DNA from: Ktedonobacter racemifer DSM 44963
GTDB lineage: Bacteria; Chloroflexota; Ktedonobacteria; Ktedonobacterales; Ktedonobacteraceae
Length of the DNA stretch: 64,000 bases
Assembly: GCF_000178855.1 (NCBI RefSeq)
Contig: NZ_ADVG01000002.1
Location: forward strand, 1,426,001 to 1,490,000
Reading direction: 5' to 3'
How positions within the stretch are numbered: position 1 is the stretch's first letter; each line of letters opens with the position of its first letter. The position numbers were made by a program, and so were the translations under genes. The notes under the pieces are model-generated. The model did no database searches. It was not told where the DNA came from and worked only from the letters and a program-made list of their open reading frames with translations. Shown here one piece after another: positions 51,852-61,075 of the stretch.

Positions 51852-53582
51852 TTACCTTCGTTGAAGAGGAAGCAATGTAAACGTTTCAACATCGACCAGT
51901 CCCTGGTCTGTAAGTTTTAGTGCCGGAATCACCGAAAGCGAGAGAAAGCTCAAGGTCATACAAGGGTGCGCCAGGGCACAGCCAAGCTCTGCCGCCGTAG
52001 CATCCAGGGCCTGCAACTGCCGCAAAAGTACGGAGACAGGCTCCAGCGAGACCAGCCCTCCAAGCGGCAGGGGTACCCGCGCACGCACCACGCCATCTAC
52101 CACACAGGCAAAGCCGCCACCCATCTCTTCCAGCGCACGCGCGGCGTGTAGCATATCCTGATCATTGGTACCCGCGATCACCAGGTTATGCGCGTCATGG
52201 GCCACGCTCGAGGCCAGGGCACCGCGCTTGAGGCCCAGGCCCTTCACCAGCCCCAGCCCAACGCGACCGCTGGCATGATGCCGCTCGATGACCGCCAGTT
52301 TGAGCAGATCCCGCGCTGGATCGGCAACAAGCTCACCATCCAGGCACGGCGCCTCCTCTTGCAGGTGCAGTGTCGTGATCTGGTCAGGCTCAATGCCAAT
52401 GACTTCGACCTTCCCGGGCTGGCCCGGAAGCTTGAATTTGTCAAGCGTGAGATTACCAATATGGATGGTATTAGGAGCTTCTCGCATCTGTGCGCCACCA
52501 GCGGGAACCGTGAGTTGGCCCGCGCATGCCACCAGTTTACCATCTTTATAGACCGACTCGACGTTAAAGGTCTTCAGGTCATCGAGCACCACCATATCGG
52601 CGACGAAGCCGGGGGCCAGCGCCCCGCGATCATACAGGCGGAAATACTGCGCCGTATTATAGGATGCCAGGCGAATGGCCTCCACAGGCTCCAGGCCCAA
52701 CTCGATAGCGCGGCGCACCATGGAATCGATATGCCCACGCGCGACCAGGTCCTGCGGATCGCGATCATCGGTTACAAAGAAGACACGTGGTGGGCGCAAT
52801 TCATGTACCAGGGGCAACAGCGCTTCGAGATTGCGCGCCGCCGAGCCTTCACGAATCATCAACCACATCCCGAGGCGGATACGCTCGCGGGCCTCCTCCG
52901 GCGTCGTGCATTCGTGGTCGGAATGTACGCCAGCGGCGGCATAGGCGCTCAGGTCCTTGCCACGTAGCCCCGGTGCGTGGCCGTCTACCACCTGCCCATG
53001 CCGATACGTCGCCTCAATTTTGGCGAGGACCTGCTCGTCCAGCGTCAGCACACCTGGCATATTCATCATCTCCGCCAGGCCAAGAACGCGCTCATGTGAG
53101 AGCAAGGGCAGGAGATCTTCAGCATGCATGACCTTATAGGGGCTTTCATAGCTCGAGGCAGGGACGCATGAAGAGAGCAGCACATAGCTGGTGAGCGGGA
53201 GATCCTTTCCGGCATCGAGCACATACTCGATGCCCTCGCGCCCCAGGACATTGGCGAACTCGTGTGGATCGAGCATCACCGCCGTCACGCCACGTGGAAC
53301 AACCAGGCGCGCGAACTCGGAGAGTTGGAGCATCGTACTCTCGATATGCATATGTCCATCGATCAGGCCAGGCGCGAGCCAGCGTTCCTCCAGATCACGC
53401 TCTTCTTTTGCTTGATAGCCTGATCCAGGGGCAGCTATACCCGCGATATATCCATCGGCCAAAACCACATCGGCCAGATAGCACTCGCCGCTACACACAT
53501 TCACCAGGCGCGCATTGCGCAACAAAAGATCCCCGGACTGCTCTCCCCGCGCGACCTGGATACGGCGCCGCAAATTCTCCAT
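51852..53582 (-). CDS. ade: Adenine deaminase
   Basis: 576 aa, normal length for AdeC. Amidohydrolase metal sites: LIDGHMHIEST; a DPHEFANVLGREG strand; VDGHAPGLRGKDLSAYAAAG; VHSDHECTTPEEA; FVTDDRDPQDL. The C-terminal adenine deaminase domain includes GLGLKRGALASSVAHDAHNL and a VDGVVRARVPLPLGGL end. It converts adenine to hypoxanthine and ammonia in the cytoplasm. It is the first gene of a three-gene operon whose other two products make a xanthine-dehydrogenase-type enzyme. Together they form a route adenine to hypoxanthine to xanthine to urate. No purine riboswitch is seen in the upstream 110 nt. Confidence 0.95.
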   Translation of the reverse strand: MENLRRRIQVARGEQSGDLLLRNARLVNVCSGECYLADVVLADGYIAGIAAPGSGYQAKEERDLEERWLAPGLIDGHMHIESTMLQLSEFARLVVPRGVTAVMLDPHEFANVLGREGIEYVLDAGKDLPLTSYVLLSSCVPASSYESPYKVMHAEDLLPLLSHERVLGLAEMMNMPGVLTLDEQVLAKIEATYRHGQVVDGHAPGLRGKDLSAYAAAGVHSDHECTTPEEARERIRLGMWLMIREGSAARNLEALLPLVHELRPPRVFFVTDDRDPQDLVARGHIDSMVRRAIELGLEPVEAIRLASYNTAQYFRLYDRGALAPGFVADMVVLDDLKTFNVESVYKDGKLVACAGQLTVPAGGAQMREAPNTIHIGNLTLDKFKLPGQPGKVEVIGIEPDQITTLHLQEEAPCLDGELVADPARDLLKLAVIERHHASGRVGLGLVKGLGLKRGALASSVAHDAHNLVIAGTNDQDMLHAARALEEMGGGFACVVDGVVRARVPLPLGGLVSLEPVSVLLRQLQALDATAAELGCALAHPCMTLSFLSLSVIPALKLTDQGLVDVETFTLLPLQRR

Positions 53583-53857
53583 ACCACATCCCTCATCGAC
53601 AATGACAAAACGACGACATTTTTAGAACTCAGTAGCAGATTTTAGCACATGGAGAGGCCATTCATATAATTTGTCAGTGTACATCACCATTATGGGTGAG
53701 CCAACGGATTGATAGGCTCCATCGTATTAGTAGTAACGAGGTGGTAGCCCGCTACTTGCGTACGCGGTTACTGTACCACACCATCAAAGGCCGGAAAAGC
53801 AACGTGCACGCAGTGTTTAGTCATCTTGTAAGAGGTCCAGAAAGGATCGAAGAGATC

Positions 53858-54088
53858 ATGAGTAATTCGACATCGTCCTCGCTGGCCAAGATCGCCGCCC
53901 TTATAGGCGGGGCCACGGTTGGCGTGCTGATCGCCAACTGGCTCGACGAACAACTCTTATCGCGGGCGCGCAAGCGCTCAGACTATGACCGCAGCCGTTA
54001 TGAGCAGGGCCTGGGGCCAATCGCCATCACACCACGCTCAACTGAATCTAGCGCTACCAAAGAGATGTCAGACGACAGCTATGAGTAG
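53858..54088 (+). CDS. Small membrane-anchored protein, 76 aa
   Basis: From the ATG at 53858, with gaagag/aagga upstream: MSNSTSSSLAKIAALIGGAT, one short hydrophobic helix with small residues (IAALIGGATVGVLIANWL), then a basic and polar tail (SRARKRSDYDRSRYEQG). The layout is like YtxH-type or small anchor proteins. An in-frame ATG at 53696 would add 54 residues without membrane features and is less likely. It precedes the UroD-family gene by 13 nt on the same strand, so the two form an operon. Confidence 0.6.
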   Translation: MSNSTSSSLAKIAALIGGATVGVLIANWLDEQLLSRARKRSDYDRSRYEQGLGPIAITPRSTESSATKEMSDDSYE

Positions 54089-54101
54089 GAAGGGAGACGC
54101 C

Positions 54102-55055
54102 ATGAGCACCATGACCCCTGGAGAACGTGTTCGCGCCGCGGTGGCAGGCCAAGAGGTGGATCGTGTGCCACTTTGCTTCTGGCACCACTTTCGGCCTGAG
54201 GGATCGGGCACACGCCTGGCCGAATTGACCAAGCACTTTTTTGTCGACACCTTTAAGCTAGATATCGCGAAGATTATGCCCGATCTCCCCTATCCAGCGC
54301 CAGACACGGAGCAGATAACGGTCGAGCAGATGCGCTTCTTGCCCCGCCTGGACCTGGATACGCCGAGCTTTCGTGAACAGGTCACCTGTGTCCGTACTCT
54401 GCGCGGGATGCTGGGTGACGACTATCCCATCCTGCTCACCCTCTTTAGCCCACTGACTTATGCCATACGCTTCCTGGGTAAAGAGCAGGCACTGAAGGCT
54501 GCCAAACAACAGCCTGACCTGCTTGGCGAGGGCCTGGGGACGATAGCGGCCAACCTGTATAAACTGATGGAGGCGGCGCTTGAGGCGGGTGCCAATGGCA
54601 TCTTCTTCTCATGCATGGGCGCGACCACGGCCGATCTGACCCTGGATGAGTATGCGGCGGTTGGCTATCCCTATGACATACAGGCCTTGCGCGGCGCCAA
54701 TGGCGGCTGGCTCAACACCATCCATATCCACGCTGATCCAAACCAGGGTGCGGACCAGATCTACTTTGAGTTCTTTGATCGCTATCCCGCGCAGGTCCTA
54801 AGTTGGAGTGATCGCCTGACGGGTCCAAACCTGGAGGAGGCGCGAACCCTGACCGAGAAGTGCCTGATGGGTGGACTCTTTGAGCGCGGCCCCCTGACAC
54901 ATGGCAGCGAGACCGAGATTGAGAACGAAATGCTCTCCGCCATCATCCAGACCAAAGGACACAAATTGATCCTCGCCAACGGCTGCTCCATCCCCGACGA
55001 CGCCCCCGAGCAGTGGTTACATACCACGCGCAAACTCATCGACAATCCGCGCTAG
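54102..55055 (+). CDS. Uroporphyrinogen decarboxylase-family protein
   Basis: 317 aa from the ATG at 54102, with ggaaggga 6 nt upstream. TIM-barrel UroD family (PF01208): MTPGERVRAAVAGQEVDRVP followed by LCFWHHFRPEG, the PTVFSPL-like segment LLTLFSPLTYAIRF, EAGANGIFFSCMGAT, HIHAD, and KLILANGCSIPDDAP at the end. Family members decarboxylate uroporphyrinogen or move methyl groups to cobalamin or corrinoid proteins. The divergent N-terminus (no R-x-x-R-Q-AGR motif of true HemE) argues against heme synthesis and for a methyltransferase-like or unknown role. It ends at a giant hairpin shared with the convergent aminotransferase. Confidence 0.85.
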   Translation: MSTMTPGERVRAAVAGQEVDRVPLCFWHHFRPEGSGTRLAELTKHFFVDTFKLDIAKIMPDLPYPAPDTEQITVEQMRFLPRLDLDTPSFREQVTCVRTLRGMLGDDYPILLTLFSPLTYAIRFLGKEQALKAAKQQPDLLGEGLGTIAANLYKLMEAALEAGANGIFFSCMGATTADLTLDEYAAVGYPYDIQALRGANGGWLNTIHIHADPNQGADQIYFEFFDRYPAQVLSWSDRLTGPNLEEARTLTEKCLMGGLFERGPLTHGSETEIENEMLSAIIQTKGHKLILANGCSIPDDAPEQWLHTTRKLIDNPR

Positions 55056-55060
55056 GGGTT

Positions 55061-55125
55061 ATGGTGAAATGTGCGCGCATGGGTAACGGGCCAGGCCCGT
55101 TACCCATGCGCGCACATTTCACCAT
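55061..55125. terminator. Giant hairpin between convergent genes, 32-bp arms
   Basis: Arms 55061-55092 and 55094-55125, perfect, single-base centre. It lies 5 nt after the UroD-family stop and 9 nt before the end of the convergent aminotransferase gene. Confidence 0.85.
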
Positions 55126-55134
55126 TCCTAATTT

Positions 55135-56577
55135 CTAGGCGAAAGCGGCCCAGGGATTGGAGGGGTAGAGCGACATGGCTGAGAAGGGCATAGGCTCGCT
55201 CCCGGCAACGGGGAGAGGCGTCACCACCCGGCCGCGCAGCGAGCGCAGCGTATCCTCCAGGCGATCAAGAATCGTGTCGATCTCGCGATAACTGATAATC
55301 AGCGGGGGTTCGACGCGAATTACGCGTGAGTTATTGAGCGTCCCTGAGATAAGCACGCCGCGCTTGAAGAGGCCCGACGCCACGGCATAGCCAGTCTCAT
55401 CATTGACAAAATGCTGGCCGAGCAAGAGACCCTTACCGCTAATCCCACGATAGATATCACTATAGCGCTCGGCGAGGCCCTCCAACTGGCGTTTGAAGTA
55501 GGCCCCCTTCTCCGCGGCCTGCTCAACGATGCCCTCCTCCAGGGTCACATTGATCGCGGCAAGCGCGGCGGCACATGCCAGGGGGTTGCCACCCGTGGTT
55601 GAAGTATGAATGAAAGGATTTTCGTTGAAGACCTGCCAGATCTTTGGCGTCGCCATAAAGGTCCCAATGGGCATCACCCCACCACCGAGCGCCTTGGCGG
55701 AAGTAATAATATCTGGCGCCACGTTCCAGTGCTCAACACCCCAGAACTTGCCTGTCCGTCCCATGCCGGTCTGCACTTCATCCGCGATCAAAAGCACTTC
55801 ATATTCGTCACAGATGCGGCGCAGGCTCGGCCAGAAGTCATCGGGGGGCACAATCGCGCCCGCCTCACCCTGAATGGGCTCCATCACAACGGCGGCGATA
55901 TCGTTGCCCACTTCGCGTGCGATGCGGAGTTGCTGCTCGACAGCCTGAGCATCGCCATAGGGGACGTGATAGACATTGGGGTGGAGCGGGAGCGCGGGTC
56001 GTCTGAAGACCGCTTTCCCTGTCAGCGCAAGCGATCCAGCCGTCTTACCATGGAAGCCACGGACCGCGGCGATAAAGCCACTCTTGCCCGTATACAGTTT
56101 GGCAAGCTTCATCGCGCCCTCAACGGCCTCGGTTCCACTCCCGACAAAGAAGCTATACTGGATATCGCCCGGCGTGACCTCTGCCAGCAGGTGCGCCAGC
56201 ATGCCACGCAACGGATCAAGCAATTCCTGTGTGGGCAGAGCACTCTTGCCCAGTTGCGCCTGGACCGCGGCAATAACTTTTGGATGCGACCAGCCCAGGT
56301 TGAAAATGCCAAAGCCACCCAGGCAATCAATGAACTCGCGCCCCAACACATCTTTAAAGGTGGCGCCCCGCCCATTCCACTCCACCGCGGCCACATCTTC
56401 GGCCTCCGCGACCGATTTGCGGTATTCAATAAAACCGCTATTGTAATACTTCGCAAAGTTCTCGACCGTAGTCTCGATCAACCACTGGGCCTCTTTGCGC
56501 TCAAGTTGAGGTTTTTGTACCACATCGAGATAGCGACGTGAAACATTTAAAGCCTTAAGTAAACTACCATCACTCAT
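55135..56577 (-). CDS. Class III PLP-dependent aminotransferase (putrescine aminotransferase-like)
   Basis: 480 aa from the ATG at 56577, with gaaagga upstream; a farther ATG at 56643 adds unrelated residues. Fold-type I class III transaminase: FIDCLGGFGIFNLGWSHPKV, FVGSGTEAVEGAMKLAKLYT, AAVRGFHGKTAGSLALTG, VVMEPIQGEAGAIVPPDDFW, LLIADEVQTGMGRTGKFWGV, and PLP-Lys in IITSAKALGGGVMPIG. The 60-residue N-terminal helix before the catalytic fold and the ISGTLNNSRVIRVEPPLI C-terminus resemble putrescine-2-oxoglutarate aminotransferase (PatA). Substrate is therefore probably putrescine or another omega-amine, with ornithine-like substrates possible. Confidence 0.9.
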   Translation of the reverse strand: MSDGSLLKALNVSRRYLDVVQKPQLERKEAQWLIETTVENFAKYYNSGFIEYRKSVAEAEDVAAVEWNGRGATFKDVLGREFIDCLGGFGIFNLGWSHPKVIAAVQAQLGKSALPTQELLDPLRGMLAHLLAEVTPGDIQYSFFVGSGTEAVEGAMKLAKLYTGKSGFIAAVRGFHGKTAGSLALTGKAVFRRPALPLHPNVYHVPYGDAQAVEQQLRIAREVGNDIAAVVMEPIQGEAGAIVPPDDFWPSLRRICDEYEVLLIADEVQTGMGRTGKFWGVEHWNVAPDIITSAKALGGGVMPIGTFMATPKIWQVFNENPFIHTSTTGGNPLACAAALAAINVTLEEGIVEQAAEKGAYFKRQLEGLAERYSDIYRGISGKGLLLGQHFVNDETGYAVASGLFKRGVLISGTLNNSRVIRVEPPLIISYREIDTILDRLEDTLRSLRGRVVTPLPVAGSEPMPFSAMSLYPSNPWAAFA

Positions 56578-56862
56578 AAAAATCCTTTCGGGAAGCGCGA
56601 GCAAACACAACCAATTCCATCCCGGACCGCGCACCGGAAACACAACAGCAAAACAGAGACTGTTTCCTTAAGGGTTGCTTATGGAAATGGATATATAATC
56701 AAGCCGGCTAGGTGCACACGCACAAATGTGCACAGCCACACTCGCCTAATTATCGAATAGCGTAGGAGAATAGTTTCTGCAGCGGAACCCTACATCACGG
56801 CTATATAGCTCTGTGTACTCAGGATTCCGAGAGATTATGCATGGGGAAAAGGCATGAAGAGA

Positions 56863-57860
56863 TCAGGGGTAACAAGTGGAGAGGTGCATGACACTAGCCA
56901 CGCTTTCCCGTTTGTGTGTACTGCTCATAATCAGCTCCTGGATTTCTGGAAGGTTAGCCTCTATCCTCCATATCAAGTCATCACGACGCTTGTCAGACTT
57001 GCCGATAAAGACTTTTATACCGAGTATCCGTAAAAAGTCTCTTTTCCCCTGGTAGGATAGTTCCTCCCTGGCTTCTTTGACTGTCTTGCACCATGTAAGG
57101 ATTTTCTCAGCTTCAACAGCTAAGCGTTCCATATCAATTATGCCTGCTTCAACAAGCGATTTTTCTTCTTGCTTTATCTGTAGGTTTGTGTATTCGTCAC
57201 TAAGTAATCCTAATATAACATCCCTTGCTTGTCCTTTCAAGGCGGGGTTGGCAATGTCTTCTGTATACTGGCTTATCTTTTTTTGGGAATTTACAATGCT
57301 ATTCTCAATGGCCGTTATCTCACGGAGGCTGCTGTTATTATTAGTCGCCAACTGGATAGCCTGCTCAATCAGCCCTATTTCATCAGCCAGCTTAATCATG
57401 TAGCCCCATACGAGCGTGTCGATCTTTTCTGAGTTGATGGTATTGCTATGCCCATCTTCCTTGCAGAAGTATATAGGTGCGTGCCTGCTCTTTGATGCGT
57501 TCACATGCATATTGCAGCTGCAGATTTCGCACCTGATGTAGCCAGCACGCAACAGGAACCGTTCAGGTTCTTCACATTGCCGCGCTGCCTCTGCCCGTTT
57601 TACGCTCAGTCGTGCCTGGTTCCGCTCAAACAGTTCAGGCGCTATGATCTCTGGGTAGGTGCCTTCCGGTAGCTCTACCGTCTCGAACGGTTTTTTAGCG
57701 TCTTTCTGGTGCCGTGTAAATGCCCTGGCTTTCTTTCCAGTACGGCGGGGGTCTGCCAGTATTTGGTGGATAGCGCCTCTCGTCCATTTCCGGGAGGGAT
57801 CTTTTACGGTGATTTCCCGCAAGAGTGCATGCGGGCCTTTGCCCTTATCGAATTCTTCGT
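56863..57860 (-). pseudogene. Large serine integrase, 3' fragment
   Basis: About 330 residues. Recombinase domain (EEFDKGKGPHALLREITVKD, SRKWTRGAIHQILADPRRTG), zinc beta-ribbon (RFLLRAGYIRCEICSCNMHV... YFCKEDGH), then a long coiled-coil C-terminal domain (ITAIENSIVNSQKKISQYTE... EEKSLVEAGIIDMERLAVEA). The resolvase domain with the catalytic Ser is missing: upstream of about 57860 the DNA belongs to an ISL3-type transposase element that runs the other way. It is a broken phage or ICE integrase. The stop is at 56863. Its left flank is the aminotransferase promoter region. Confidence 0.85.
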
Positions 57861-57969
57861 GGGATCTGGCACACTCTCGGTGATGCCGCTTGTTTGTTTG
57901 CTTCAACCCATCGATTGACATATGCTTCTCTGGAGAGAGACCGTACTTCAGAGGAGGATCAGACGCGCG

Positions 57970-59580
57970 ATGAGGGAAGTGAAGCCAGTTCTGGCCTTGC
58001 CCGAGGGATTCCACTTGGTGGGACTCGAGAAACGAGACGATGTACTTACCGTGACCCTGGTTTCGACTCAAGTATTCCCGTGTTGTCCGTTGTGTAGGAG
58101 CGCGGCCAGGCGTGTGCATAGTTATTACACACGCCACGTTGCCGATCTGCCCTGCACAGGATAATCCATTCATTTACTTATTCGTGTCCGTAAATACTTT
58201 TGCGAGGAAAGCACTTGCCCACGCAAAATCTTTGCAGAGCGCCTTGCCCCGTTTGTTGACCCGTTTGCACGCGTGACGAAGCGGCTGTGTCAACTCGTGC
58301 AGATCATTGGTCTGGCGACCGGCGGCAGGCTTGGCTTGCGGGTCACAGATCGTTTAGGCATCCAGACCTCACGGCAGACCATTCTGCGACGGATCATGGC
58401 CCTGCCTCCCAAAGCCGTCGGACATGTTCCACAGATGGGCATTGACGACTTCTCCTTCAGGCGGGGACGCAAATTTGGGACGATCATTGTGGACCTTCAC
58501 ACGCACCAGGTGCTCGACGTGCTGCCAGATCGAACCAAAGAGTCGGCTAAGACGTGGATGGCGGCGCACCCAGAAATCGAGCTGGTGAGCCGGGATCGTG
58601 GGGGAGACTATGCCTCTGCCGCAGCTACGGGTGCTCCCCAGGCGGTTCAGTGTGCCGATCGCTTCCATATATTGAAAAATTTGGGGGAGGCAGTGGAAGG
58701 ATGCTTGGCACGCCACCTGGCGGCGAAGCGAAAGGCTCAAACCCAAGACATCCTTGAGGAACACCTTCCCATTGAGCAAGCTCCTCAATCGGTTAGACGC
58801 TCTCCCAAGGTCGAGCGCCAGCAACAAGCATACCGGGAAGAGCGCCTCGCCCGGTATGAGCAGGTGGTCTCTTTGCGCAACCTTGGAATGAGCCAAGCTG
58901 CTATTGCCGAGCGTGTGGGCATCAGTTCGAGCACGGTCAGTAACTGGCTTGCTGCAGGCGCGTATCCTGAAACCACGCGCGGCCCCTATGTCAGCCGCAT
59001 CGGCCCGTATCTGCCGTATCTGTTTCAGCGGTGGGAGTCGGGATGCCACAATATGGTTTACCTTCATCAAGAGATCGTGGCGCGAGGCTACAAGGGATCA
59101 TATGCGAGTGTGCGGGATCACCTGATTCGCCGGCTTCCCGGAGGCAAAAAGAACACATGCAAAGGAGCCAGGCTCTCCCCAGCTCCTCTCCCAGTGCGGC
59201 AGGTGATGTTTCTTTTCCTGCGGCGAACCGAAGACTTGGATCAAGAGGAACGAGGGACCATTCTTCAGCTCCGCCAAAGCCATCCCGAATTGGATCTGAC
59301 GTACACTCTCGTGCAGGAGTTTGCCAAAATGCTGCGCACACGCACCGGAGAAAACCTTGATACGTGGCTGGCCAAAGCCGTTGCCAGTCAGATCCCCGAA
59401 TTTCAGAGCTTCGTTCTGGGGATTGAACGAGATAAAGCGGCGGTGCAAGCGGGGCTGACGCGACCCGAAAGCAATGGGATCGTTGAAGGAAAGGTGAATA
59501 AACTCAAGCTGATCAACCGTATGGGCTATGGGCGAGCTGGCTTTCCTTTGCTGCGCCAGCGGGTTCTCCATGCTTTGTAA
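57970..59580 (+). pseudogene. ISL3-family transposase with one in-frame stop
   Basis: From the ATG at 57970 (MREVKPVLALPEGFHLVGLE), the zinc-finger region (CPLCRSAARRVHSYYTRHVA) is interrupted by TAA at 58162-58164. The same frame then continues with RVRKYFCEESTCPRKIFAER and the whole catalytic part (GIDDFSFRRGRKFGTIIVDL, SRDRGGDYASAAATG, CADRFHILKNLGEAVEG, SNGIVEGKVNKLKLINRMGYGR). Only this one nonsense codon breaks it. A second internal start at GTG 58273 would lack the finger. It cuts into the serine integrase on the left. Inverted ends were not found. Confidence 0.85.
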
Positions 59581-59685
59581 AAAATCCGTCTTGATGAGAA
59601 GAGCATGACCACGTGGAGCGTTCTGAAAAAGAAAGGTGGAGAAAGGCATGTGGTCATGCTCGGGCAAAAGAAAGGCAGAAAGACG

Positions 59686-60258
59686 ATGGAATCGATGAGC
59701 ATCCTGTGGCAGCGGATTGAGCAGGGGTTCGCCACCCACTCACCTCACCTCTTGGACCTGCTTCGTCCAGGGGCTTCTGAAGAGGAACTGCTCCAGGCAG
59801 AAAAAGCACTCGGCGTTCCCCTTCCGGAGGACTTCAAAACGTGCTACCGCTTGCATAACGGGGGGTGTTTACTTGCTCCTCTCGGGTGTAGCGAGCATAT
59901 AACACTCTCCCTCAACCAGATAGTAGGCATTCCGCGCGAGGTAGTGGCACTAGCTAGGCCGGGAACAAAGCACGACGACGGCAATAATGGTACCTGGCCA
60001 GTTCAACCTTTTTTGTGGCATCCTCAGCGAATTCCGTTTCTCTGGGGTGGATATGGAAGTGAATTTTTCTGTCTGGATATGGTGCCTGGCCCAGGAGGTC
60101 AGGTTGGGCAGATCGTTTTTGCCCCCCACGCACTTCAAACGCCTGATCTCATTGCCCCCAGTTTCCAGGCGTTTGTTGCAAAGGCCGCAGATGATATGGA
60201 GGCATACAACTATGAGTTTGATCCAGAATCCCCTCCGAGCGCCTCAGAATGGTATTGA
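59686..60258 (+). CDS. SMI1/KNR4-family protein
   Basis: 190 aa from the ATG at 59686 (MESMSILWQRIEQGF); an in-frame ATG at 59605 would start inside a hairpin (59601-59612/59650-59661). SMI1/KNR4 core: LLRPGASEEELLQAEKALGVPLPEDFKTCYRLHNGG, a WPVQPFLWHPQRIPFLWGGYGSEFFCLDM strand, then APSFQAFVAKAADDMEAYNYEFDP. In bacteria this fold is mostly an immunity or antitoxin-like protein of polymorphic toxin systems, but also appears as a regulator in cell-wall synthesis. No toxin gene is adjacent. It follows the ISL3 transposase by 106 nt, so the toxin part may have been lost by IS insertion, or this is an orphan immunity gene. Confidence 0.88.
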   Translation: MESMSILWQRIEQGFATHSPHLLDLLRPGASEEELLQAEKALGVPLPEDFKTCYRLHNGGCLLAPLGCSEHITLSLNQIVGIPREVVALARPGTKHDDGNNGTWPVQPFLWHPQRIPFLWGGYGSEFFCLDMVPGPGGQVGQIVFAPHALQTPDLIAPSFQAFVAKAADDMEAYNYEFDPESPPSASEWY

Positions 60259-60682
60259 CCAGCTATCCATTTGCTTCTCTCGCACTTTGTATTAGGTAGC
60301 TCAGCCATCACCAAAAGTGGGACAGATCCGTTTAATATTGGGATTTACAGCTTAATGACACCTTACTCGATATTTGGCTTAGTCCAGTATCGGTTATTTT
60401 TATGTGCTTTGACATGCATAGTAATTGGTCTTTAAAGGGCTTGCCATAAAGTGTTATGGAGCTTTTATGAAGGGATAAAATTGACACCTAATTCTGACAC
60501 CTTATGCAATATATTTTGCTGGTCTTTTCTAGACTTATGTGGATGATGTGTGATTAGTGTTGAAGGGGAAAATAAGCTTGTAGAGCCTGTTTAGTGGAGT
60601 AAGTTAAATCGATTACTTGAGGTTTACTATAATATCAGTATACCTCACGCTTCCTCACAAAGCAAGAGGAGCAAAGGTCAGC
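60259..60682. other. AT-rich gap with repeated TGACACCT words
   Basis: No gene. tgacaccttactcgatat (60356-60373) and tgacaccttatgcaatat (60495-60512) match at 14 of 18 positions, and a shorter tgacaccta lies at 60482. Possibly protein-binding sites. Confidence 0.4.
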
Positions 60683-60786
60683 TTTCGCGCCTGCGGCGCT
60701 CAAGGGTAGGATAGATGGGCGTGCGGCACTCGCGAATGCGAGTGCCGCACGCCCATCTATCCTACTCAGAGACGAGCTTGCGAGAC
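60683..60786. repeat. Composite palindrome element with conserved flanks
   Basis: Left flank tcgcgcctgcggcgctca (60685-60702), palindrome with 28-bp arms (60706-60733/60738-60765, gaat loop), and right flank gacgagcttgcgagacg (60770-60786). These are the same two flank words as at 39217-39469, in inverted orientation, with a different palindrome between them. Confidence 0.75.
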
Positions 60787-61075
60787 GAAACGGAAGAGCA
60801 TGGCTGGCTGTTATAGCCCTAGTGCAGGATCCTCAGACGGATCGAAGAAATAGTCCGATAGCTCAGCAGTCGCCTCCCGCATCCAGCCTGGATCAGCAAA
60901 AAGAGTATAACAAGGAAAAGCCGAATAGATCAAATGTTTTTGCACTAGGAAATTTCTGTTTTCTGCTTTCCGCTGTAAAAATCTTCCTGGCTGGACGTGA
61001 AAAGGAGAGAGTGGTGCGGTGTGATCCGCTGCGCCGATCATGCTATTTGGCTTGTAGTCTTGTAAGGAGTTGCTC
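60787..61075. other. Upstream region of the GT2/radical SAM operon
   Basis: No gene. A promoter for the operon starting at 61076 is expected here, but no strong -10/-35 pair was picked out. Confidence 0.4.

Noticed and set aside
53583..53690. Purine riboswitch before adenine deaminase
   Set aside because: The short upstream region has no purine-aptamer core or expression-platform hairpin that could be drawn.
55606..56541. Plus-strand frame of 311 codons
   Set aside because: Antisense to the aminotransferase; composition follows from the opposite gene's codon bias.
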